Part shown: positions 5,659 to 11,132 of the stretch, piece by piece | Numbering within the stretch: position 1 is the first letter of the stretch | How the letters are laid out: each line of letters opens with the position of its first letter | From: Planctomycetota bacterium | GTDB taxonomy: Bacteria; Planctomycetota; Planctomycetia; Pirellulales; Pirellulaceae | DNA length: 11,132 nucleotides | Direction of reading: 5' to 3' | Assembly (NCBI GenBank): GCA_026692885.1 | Contig: JAPLNJ010000300.1 | Coordinates: 1 to 11,132 of the forward strand | Made by a program: the position numbers and the translations under genes | The notes under the pieces: model-generated | What the model saw: only the letters and a program-made list of their open reading frames with translations | Database searches by the model: none | Told to the model about the DNA's origin: nothing

Positions 5659-6507
5659 ATGAACTTGCTTCTCGATCCGCAAATCCAAATTATCTTCCTG
5701 GCAGTCGTGACCTCTCATCTGATCGGGGATTTCGTGCTCCAGTCGGATGATCTCGTCCGGGCGAAACGCGGAAACTTGAGGATCGCGCTAAGATACCACG
5801 CACTGCACGGCCTGATTCATGGACTTGTCGCCTGGGTGCTCTTGGGGTTTTGGCTGAACGATTGGCCGTTGCCCGTCATCGTGGCATTCTCGCACGCCGC
5901 GATCGATATCGCCAAGGAAGCCGTGCTGAAATGCTTGCCAACCCGCGACGAAAATGATCGGATTCTGGTTCGCTGGAAACTGACAGTCGGACTGGCGGGC
6001 GACCAAGTTCTCCACCTGGGCGTACTGCTTGTGGCTGTTTACGTGCTGGCCGCCGCGAGTCTCCTGCCTGCCGAGAGTTGCTGGAGCGGACTTCTCGGCC
6101 AGCACTACCGACCGATATTCGTCCCAACACTTGTCTTCATCTCGGCTTCTGTTTTCACCATATTTGTGGGTGGCGTCGTTATCGCCATTGTGACCGAACC
6201 GATCGTGCAGGAGATTCGCCAATGCCAGACAGCGGAAAACGAACTACCGAGCAAGCGGCGCGGGTTGGCTAAGGGCGGCCGATACATCGGCCAATTGGAA
6301 CGTACGCTGATCCTGCTGTTCATCCTGTCCGGCCAACCGGCGGGTGTCGGATTCCTGGTGACCGCCAAGTCTGTCTTCCGCTTCGGCGATTTGAAGGACC
6401 ACGAGGACCGCATGGAAGCGGAATACATCATCATCGGGACCATGTTGAGTTTCGCCTGGGGACTCGCCTTCGCCTGGCTCACCCAGTACGCCTTACAGAA
6501 AATCTAG
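5659..6507 (+). CDS. DUF3307 multi-pass membrane protein (SatE-like)
   Basis: A 282-residue protein from ATG 5659 to TAG 6505-6507, with about seven hydrophobic segments (near residues 10-28, 50-66, 70-90, 114-134, 155-178, 217-237, 257-277). The N-terminal HLIGDFVLQ (20-28), the following RAKR and H47/H50/H54, and the C-terminal GRYIGQLER (207-215), AKSVFRF (236-241) and EAEYIIIGT (253-261) match both halves of DUF3307. H20/D24, H79/D83 and D115/H119 form repeated HxxxD or DxxxH pairs on predicted helices and could hold a metal, but this is inference. Function of the family is not established; it commonly accompanies SatD. It starts 66 bases after the SatD-like gene and ends 13 bases before the methyltransferase gene. 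No good ribosome binding site is visible. In this setting it could be a membrane effector or sensor of the defence operon. Confidence 0.85.
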   Translation: MNLLLDPQIQIIFLAVVTSHLIGDFVLQSDDLVRAKRGNLRIALRYHALHGLIHGLVAWVLLGFWLNDWPLPVIVAFSHAAIDIAKEAVLKCLPTRDENDRILVRWKLTVGLAGDQVLHLGVLLVAVYVLAAASLLPAESCWSGLLGQHYRPIFVPTLVFISASVFTIFVGGVVIAIVTEPIVQEIRQCQTAENELPSKRRGLAKGGRYIGQLERTLILLFILSGQPAGVGFLVTAKSVFRFGDLKDHEDRMEAEYIIIGTMLSFAWGLAFAWLTQYALQKI

Positions 6508-6520
6508 CCACGGAACCGCA

Positions 6521-9496
6521 ATGGCCAAGAAGAAAAAAACGACTTCGGAGACGCCTATCGACACCGTCCGCCACAAGGACAAGCGGAAGAACATCCCCAC
6601 GGAGGAACTGCGGGATTTCGTGGCCAAGGAAGAGCAACAGCCGTACACCGTCCGCTACCCCCGCAACCCCGACTTGGACCCGCAGTTGGTCTGGCAGGGC
6701 AAAGACGAACAGGACCGCCAACCGCTGGAAGTCCCGGCGGTGCCGATCTACATCCAGGAAAAGGTTCACCCCCAAGCCATCATCGAGGACTTCCTCGCCA
6801 CGACAGCCGCGGCCGGGAAGGAACGCGGCGATGTGCAACTGAGCTTGTTTTCCGACTTCAACGGACTGCCCGATGACTTTGACAAGCGGGTGGATTTCTA
6901 CCACCACGAAGGCAATTGGTCCAACCGCCTGATTCTGGGCAACTCGCTGTTGGTGATGACTTCGCTGGCGGAGAAGGAGTCGTTAAAGGGCAAGGTGCAG
7001 ATGATCTACATCGACCCACCCTACGGCATCAAGTTTGGCTCCAACTGGCAGGTTTCCACGCGAAAGCGAGATGTGAAGGACGGCAAGACCGAGGATTTTG
7101 TGCGGCAGCCGGAACAGGTCCAAGCCTTCCGCGATACTTGGAAGTTGGGCATCCATTCCTACCTGCCGTATCTCCGGGACAGATTGGCCGTCGCCCGCGA
7201 ACTGCTGACTGAGTCTGGTTCCATCTTCGTGCAAATCGGTGACGAAAACGTCCATCTGGTGCGGTGTGTGTTGGACGAGGTTTTTGGCAGCGAGAACTTC
7301 TGCTCACTCGTAACATACTCGAAGACCACGTCAGCAACGAGTGAACTGCTTTCTGGCACTACCGACTACATTTTGTGGTATGCCAAGAAGGTTCAGGATG
7401 TGAAGTACCGGCAGCTTTATCACCAGAAAGAGGTCGGCGAAACCGGTGCCACGAAGTACACATCAGTTCAACTCCCAGACGGAACCTGTCGCCCGATGAA
7501 AGGCGAGGAATCTCAGGATATCTCGTTGTTGCCGGCACATTCTCGTGTATTCACCACGGGCGGATTGACGAGTCAACGACCCCCCGGTGATTTTCCTGTT
7601 GAGTTCGAGGGCAGACGATTCGGCCCTGGTACTGGGTACTGGAAGACGGGGGAAATCGGAATGGATCGACTACTCAAAGCGAACCGCGTGGTGTTGAGCG
7701 GAAACAGGCTGAGATACGTCCGTTTCTTTGACGATTTCACGGTTTACCCCCACACTAACGCATGGCTGGACATCGGTGGCATTCAGAGTCGGGCTGATCC
7801 CAAAGTCTACGTCGTTCAGACGGCAACGACAGCCATTGAGCGCTGCATGTTGATGACCACCGACCCCGGCGACTTGGTGCTGGACCCAACCTGTGGCAGC
7901 GGCACGACAGCCTATGTGGCCGAGCAGTGGGGCAGACGCTGGATCACCATCGACACCAGCCGTGTATCACTGACCCTGGCCCGGACTCGTCTGATGGCGG
8001 CCCGCTTTCCCTACTACCTGTTGTCCGACACGCCGGAAGGCATCGAGAAGGAATCCGACCTGACGGGGCAGTTGCCGCTCAGTCCACTGCCGGAAACGGA
8101 CGGCGACATTCGCAAGGGATTCGTCTACAAACGGGTGCCCCACATCACGCTGAAGGCTATCGCCAACAACGAGGATGTCAACGCCATCCACGCCAAGTGG
8201 CAAGAGTCGTTGGAATCGCTGCGGGCGAAGCTCAACGCTGCCCTGAGGAAGACCTGGCAGGAATGGGAAGTCCCGCGCGCGGCGGAAGATTCGTGGCCCT
8301 CAGAAGCGAGGTCGCTCTTTTTCGAACTGCGCACCGAGCTATCCCGTGGCGAAGACGCGAGACCGAGCAAGGTTGCCGACCACCTGCGCGGAATCAACAA
8401 GCAATTGAAACGGAAGTACACGGTCGAGACGCTACCAGAGCGTCCCGTTGATCCTTGGCCGGTGATCGCAGCGACTCTGCATTCCGAATGGTGGAACGCT
8501 CGCCAGCAACGGCAGCGGGAAATCGACGCTTCGATTGCCCGCCGAGCGGACACCGAGATGCTCTGCGACCAGCCCTACGAGGAGAACAAGCGGGTTCGCG
8601 TCACGGGACCGTTCACCGTGGAAAGCCTCTCGCCGCATCGGACGATCAGCGTCGAGGAGAAGAAGCGGCGAGCCGAAGCGGGCGACCCGAAGTTGGGACT
8701 GAAGATTGCCACCTACGGTCCCGACCGGTTTGGCAACATGATCCTGGACAATCTGCGCACCGCTGGCGTCCAGAACACATTCAAAAATGAACGGCTGCGG
8801 TTCGACTCCCTACAGCCCTACCCCGGCGAGTGGATTCACGGCGAGGGTTCCTACACGGACAGCGACGGTACATCGAAGCGTGTGGCCGTGTGCATCGGGC
8901 CGGAACACGGCACGGTTGGCCCGCAGTTGGTCAAGGAGGCCGCGAAGGAGGCCGTCCGGGGCGTTGGCTTCGACTTGCTGATTGTCTGCGGATTCGCCTT
9001 TGACCCCCACGTCTCGGAAGAGGCCAAGCGTTACGGCAATTTGGCGGTGTTGCCCACCCGCATGAACCCGGATCTGACGATGGGCGAGTTGCTGAAGAAG
9101 ACCGGATCGGGCAATCTGTTCATGGTCTTTGGCGAGCCAGACCTGGACGTGACCCGGCAGAAGGACGGGCGCGTTGTGGTCGAAATCCGGGGCCTGGACA
9201 TTTTCGATCCCACGACGGGCGAAATCCGGTCCAGCAGCACGGACGACATCGCCTGCTGGTTCATCGACACCAACTACAACGGCGAGAGCTTTTTTGTCCG
9301 CCACGCCTATTTCACGGGTGCCGGTGAACCCTACGACAATTTGAAGCGGGCCTTGCGGGCGGAAATCGACGAAGGGGCCTGGTCAACGCTGTACTCAACC
9401 ACCAGCCGCCCCTTTGACCCGCCCGAATCCGGCAAGATCGCCGTCAAAGTCATCAACCACTATGGCGACGAGGTGTTGAAGGTATACGAGGTTTAG
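6521..9496 (+). CDS. Beta-class site-specific DNA methyltransferase (type III Mod-like)
   Basis: A 991-residue S-adenosylmethionine-dependent DNA methyltransferase that should protect host DNA from the Res subunit encoded upstream. After a lysine-rich start (MAKKKKTT), motif IV DPPY is at 165-168 and motif I DPTCGSGTT at 455-463. The order IV before I defines the beta class, which contains type III Mod enzymes; DPPY fits N6-adenine or N4-cytosine methylation. Residues about 258-425 between the motifs should be the target recognition domain. YVVQT, ERCMLMTTDPGDLVLDPTCGSG and WITIDTSRVSL are typical. A long C-terminal part (about 540-991) exceeds ordinary Mod proteins of about 550-700 residues and ends in a conserved segment (FGNMILDNLRTAGVQ to VIDTNYN-like CWFIDTNYNGESFFVRHAYF) whose role I cannot name; it may contact Res. 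The ATG is 13 bases after the DUF3307 stop, so co-transcription is likely. Confidence 0.93.
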   Translation: MAKKKKTTSETPIDTVRHKDKRKNIPTEELRDFVAKEEQQPYTVRYPRNPDLDPQLVWQGKDEQDRQPLEVPAVPIYIQEKVHPQAIIEDFLATTAAAGKERGDVQLSLFSDFNGLPDDFDKRVDFYHHEGNWSNRLILGNSLLVMTSLAEKESLKGKVQMIYIDPPYGIKFGSNWQVSTRKRDVKDGKTEDFVRQPEQVQAFRDTWKLGIHSYLPYLRDRLAVARELLTESGSIFVQIGDENVHLVRCVLDEVFGSENFCSLVTYSKTTSATSELLSGTTDYILWYAKKVQDVKYRQLYHQKEVGETGATKYTSVQLPDGTCRPMKGEESQDISLLPAHSRVFTTGGLTSQRPPGDFPVEFEGRRFGPGTGYWKTGEIGMDRLLKANRVVLSGNRLRYVRFFDDFTVYPHTNAWLDIGGIQSRADPKVYVVQTATTAIERCMLMTTDPGDLVLDPTCGSGTTAYVAEQWGRRWITIDTSRVSLTLARTRLMAARFPYYLLSDTPEGIEKESDLTGQLPLSPLPETDGDIRKGFVYKRVPHITLKAIANNEDVNAIHAKWQESLESLRAKLNAALRKTWQEWEVPRAAEDSWPSEARSLFFELRTELSRGEDARPSKVADHLRGINKQLKRKYTVETLPERPVDPWPVIAATLHSEWWNARQQRQREIDASIARRADTEMLCDQPYEENKRVRVTGPFTVESLSPHRTISVEEKKRRAEAGDPKLGLKIATYGPDRFGNMILDNLRTAGVQNTFKNERLRFDSLQPYPGEWIHGEGSYTDSDGTSKRVAVCIGPEHGTVGPQLVKEAAKEAVRGVGFDLLIVCGFAFDPHVSEEAKRYGNLAVLPTRMNPDLTMGELLKKTGSGNLFMVFGEPDLDVTRQKDGRVVVEIRGLDIFDPTTGEIRSSSTDDIACWFIDTNYNGESFFVRHAYFTGAGEPYDNLKRALRAEIDEGAWSTLYSTTSRPFDPPESGKIAVKVINHYGDEVLKVYEV

Positions 9497-9633
9497 GATC
9501 GCGTTCGCGGAGATTGGATTGTGCTCGTAATCAGACCTGCTCCGATTCAAGCAGGCGATTGAATTTGATCTGGAGGATTTCGCAACGCACCCATCGGCTG
9601 AGTTAGTCGTGCCACCGCCGTACTTCTCGGAAA

Positions 9634-9649
9634 CGCCCCCTGAGGGGCG
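9634..9649. other. Short GC hairpin downstream of the methyltransferase gene
   Basis: CGCCCC (9634-9639) and GGGGCG (9644-9649) form a 6-bp stem with a CTGA loop, without a following T-run on the plus strand. It lies between two copies of CGGAAACGCC (9629-9638 and 9661-9670) and repeated GCCGTACTT (9617-9625, 9668-9676). It may contribute to ending the operon transcript or be part of a small repeat. Confidence 0.3.
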
Positions 9650-9680
9650 CGTCTTGCAGCCGGAAACGCCGTACTTTCCC

Positions 9681-9716
9681 AAGAAAAGCGAACGGGCGCC
9701 AGGAATTGGCGCCCGT
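9681..9716 (-). terminator. Intrinsic terminator of tRNA-Val
   Basis: Reading the minus strand, a 9-bp stem (9716-9708 with 9700-9692, core CGGGCGCC / GGCGCCCG, 7-base loop) begins ten bases past the tRNA 3' end and is followed by TTCGCTTTTCTT (9692-9681). This is a good rho-independent terminator for the tRNA. It may also stop plus-strand transcripts from the R-M operon, though the plus side has no T-run. Confidence 0.65.
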
Positions 9717-9725
9717 ACTTCTGAG

Positions 9726-9799
9726 TGGGCGATAAAGGACTCGAACCTTCGACATCCGCCTTGTAAGGGCGGCGCTCTAACCAACTGAGCTAATCGCCC
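9726..9799 (-). tRNA. tRNA-Val (anticodon UAC)
   Basis: A 74-base cloverleaf on the minus strand. The acceptor stem GGGCGAT pairs with ATCGCCC, with discriminator A at 9726. The D-arm is GCTC / GAGC, the anticodon stem CCGCC / GGCGG with loop CTTACAA gives anticodon TAC (plus positions 9763-9765), a 5-base variable loop follows, and the T-arm GAAGG-TTCGAGT-CCTTT has one G-U pair. The CCA end is not encoded (ACT follows). It reads GUA valine codons. Confidence 0.95.
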
Positions 9800-9883
9800 A
9801 GAACCCACACAACGCGGTCTTCGCCAGCCTGGGGAACGGCCGAGAAAAAACTTCGGCAGCTGCCGCGCGGCCCCTCACCCCAA

Positions 9884-9911
9884 CCCTCTCCTCGGAGTAC
9901 CGGGGCGAGGG
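9884..9911. repeat. Hairpin of a common dispersed CCCTCACCCC...CGAGGG repeat
   Basis: The 12-base arms 9884-9895 and 9900-9911 pair with one mismatch and one G-T wobble around an AGTA loop, preceded by CCCCTCACCCCAA (9871-9883). Repeats of this appearance (CCCTCACCCCAACCCTCTCC, then GGGCGAGGG) are scattered between genes in many GC-rich bacterial genomes as I remember them. Here it lies about 85 bases upstream of tRNA-Val. Confidence 0.5.
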
Positions 9912-10170
9912 AGCCGTCTTGCCTCAGCCGCAGACCACGGGCCGCAAACCGTCCGCTGCGTTGCCGACCAGGTGCCAATCGTATGTTGCCGAGAAGCGTG
10001 GTGTCAACCCGAGATGGGCAGCCACGGGCTGCGTCTTCCTGGGAGCTTGCCCTCCCGGTATCGCCGTCCGCCTGATACATTAACCACATGAGACGGGCGG
10101 CTGGAGATTTCCCAAGTCTCGGAGATTTCGGAACTCGGCCCGGTGATTTTCTTCTGACAGGCGAACGCTT
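9912..10170. other. Intergenic stretch without recognised gene
   Basis: Between the repeat hairpin and the epimerase gene I see no convincing coding frame. There is a small hairpin at 10041-10056 (GGGAG / CTCCC) and a repeated GGAGATTTC (10102 and 10119 regions). A promoter for the epimerase gene should lie here, but I could not identify one with confidence. Confidence 0.4.
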
Positions 10171-10181
10171 GAGGTGAGGCA

Positions 10182-11126
10182 ATGGGCGTTGAGACGATTA
10201 CGTTGACGGATTCCACGAGCGGGGCCACGGCGCACGTCCTCGCGGGTTTGGGCTTCAACTGCTTTGCATTGGACCTGGTTTACGACGGACAACCGATTCC
10301 GGTGATCTGGTCCGAGGCAGGCTTCGAGACCGGACTACACCGCGCGTCGGGCAGCGGCAACCCGATCCTGTTTCCTTACCCGGGCCGCATCCGGGGCCAG
10401 ATGCTGAATTGGCAGGGACGGGAGTATCCGTTGGAAGGTGATGACAGCCGCGGGAACGCCCTTCACGGTTTTGTCTTGACGCGACCTTGGCGGGTGATCG
10501 AACGGGCCGCGGACCGCGTGGTCGGGCAGTTCCAGGCCGCGGTGGATGACCCGCAACTGCTGGACCGTTGGCCGGCGGATTTTCGCATCACGGCGACGTA
10601 CGAGTTGTCCGAGGGCGAACTGCGAACCGTCTATCGGGTCGATAACCCGGATCAGCGACCGTTGCCCTGCGGTTTGGGGCTTCATCCGTATTTCTGTGTG
10701 CCCTTGGGAGGCAAGGCGGCCAACGACTGCCGCGTGCAGCTGCCAGTGACCAAACGCTGGGAGTTGGTCGACATGCTGCCCACGGGCACGACCCTGCCCG
10801 TGGAAAACGCGGAACGCTTTTGGGCCGGCCTGCCGTTCGAGGATATGGCGTTTGACGACGTGTTCGCGGGCCTGGAGTTCGACGAAGACCTGTGCACGTG
10901 CCGCATCGTCGACCCGCACAGCGGCCTGCGGCTCCAGGTCCAGTTCGACCGGGCGTTTCGGGAATGCGTGGTCTACAATCCGCCGCATCGCGAAGCTGTG
11001 TGTATCGAACCGTACACCTGCGTGCCCAATGCCAGCGAGTTGCAGGCGGCTGGCGTGGACTCGGGCTGGCGCGTGTTGCAGCCCGGTGAGTCGTTCGAAG
11101 GGCGGATGGTGGTCCGGCTGGAGTGA
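10182..11126 (+). CDS. Aldose 1-epimerase family protein
   Basis: A 314-residue cytoplasmic enzyme of the galactose mutarotase-like family, which interconverts alpha and beta anomers of aldoses such as galactose or glucose. No signal peptide is seen. Characteristic segments: NPILFPYPGRI (60-70), HGFV with His95, GLGLHPYF with His168, Asp225/Asp226 in FDDVF, and CIEPYTCVPNA with Glu276. By comparison with GalM-type enzymes, His168 and Glu276 should be the catalytic acid and base and His95 a substrate-binding residue. Length is normal and the gene is complete, ending in TGA at 11124-11126. The ATG start is backed by a strong GAGGTGAGG ribosome binding site at 10171-10179. It may act on glucose-6-phosphate (YeaD-like) or an unusual sugar instead; specificity cannot be read from the sequence. 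It looks like a core metabolic gene unrelated to the R-M operon. Confidence 0.92.
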   Translation: MGVETITLTDSTSGATAHVLAGLGFNCFALDLVYDGQPIPVIWSEAGFETGLHRASGSGNPILFPYPGRIRGQMLNWQGREYPLEGDDSRGNALHGFVLTRPWRVIERAADRVVGQFQAAVDDPQLLDRWPADFRITATYELSEGELRTVYRVDNPDQRPLPCGLGLHPYFCVPLGGKAANDCRVQLPVTKRWELVDMLPTGTTLPVENAERFWAGLPFEDMAFDDVFAGLEFDEDLCTCRIVDPHSGLRLQVQFDRAFRECVVYNPPHREAVCIEPYTCVPNASELQAAGVDSGWRVLQPGESFEGRMVVRLE

Positions 11127-11132
11127 GGGAGC

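Noticed and set aside
1883..9496. BREX, DISARM or type I R-M system
   Set aside because: No PglZ, BrxC, DrmB or HsdS-like protein is present; helicase-nuclease plus beta-class Mod fits a type III-like system.
10335..10988. Minus-strand open frame of 217 codons
   Set aside because: Antisense shadow of the aldose 1-epimerase gene, which has all family motifs and a strong ribosome binding site.

Overview
The window looks like a piece of a GC-rich (about 60% by eye) bacterial chromosome, most likely a member of the Planctomycetota. That assignment is an inference. It rests on the many fold-back repeats carrying a GTAGGACGG / CCGTCCTAC type core, on the variable start codons (GTG as well as ATG), and on the presence of ORF6N and DUF3307/SatD-type genes; no single marker proves it.

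Left part (1-1882). This is a repeat-rich, gene-poor accessory region. It opens with a 129-base nested fold-back element, followed by a short uncharacterised four-helix membrane protein on the minus strand (615-181). Upstream of that gene lies a cluster of four more inverted-repeat elements (643-766, 791-853, 859-896, 940-1015), one of them a perfect 38-base palindrome. The last one abuts a truncated ORF6N-domain gene (1014-1328) that has lost both ends and holds a 27-base palindrome. From 1329 to 1882 I recognise no firm gene, only a weak minus-strand ORF and a terminator-like hairpin at 1703-1737.

Central part (1883-9496). Four genes on the plus strand, separated by 17, 66 and 13 bases, form a probable operon: a type III-like restriction subunit (SF2 helicase plus C-terminal nuclease, BPTD_3080 type), a SatD-like protein, a DUF3307 multi-pass membrane protein, and a large beta-class DNA methyltransferase. 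The outer two genes are the R and M halves of one restriction-modification system. The inner two are not standard R-M subunits. SatD and DUF3307 proteins are known as neighbours elsewhere (the streptococcal sat locus), but here they sit as a cassette between nuclease and methylase. The SatD-like protein carries a class III nucleotide-cyclase-like signature plus a C-terminal HTH, and a strong dyad lies just before the DUF3307 gene. This embedded pair, possibly a regulator/sensor plus membrane effector added to an R-M system, is the most interesting part of the window.

Right part (9497-11132). A tRNA-Val(UAC) gene on the minus strand, with its own terminator, faces the R-M operon with its 3' end. 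A dispersed-repeat hairpin follows, then a complete aldose 1-epimerase gene on the plus strand. These look like core genome, so the R-M block may be an island next to the tRNA; no integrase or att duplication is visible inside the window.
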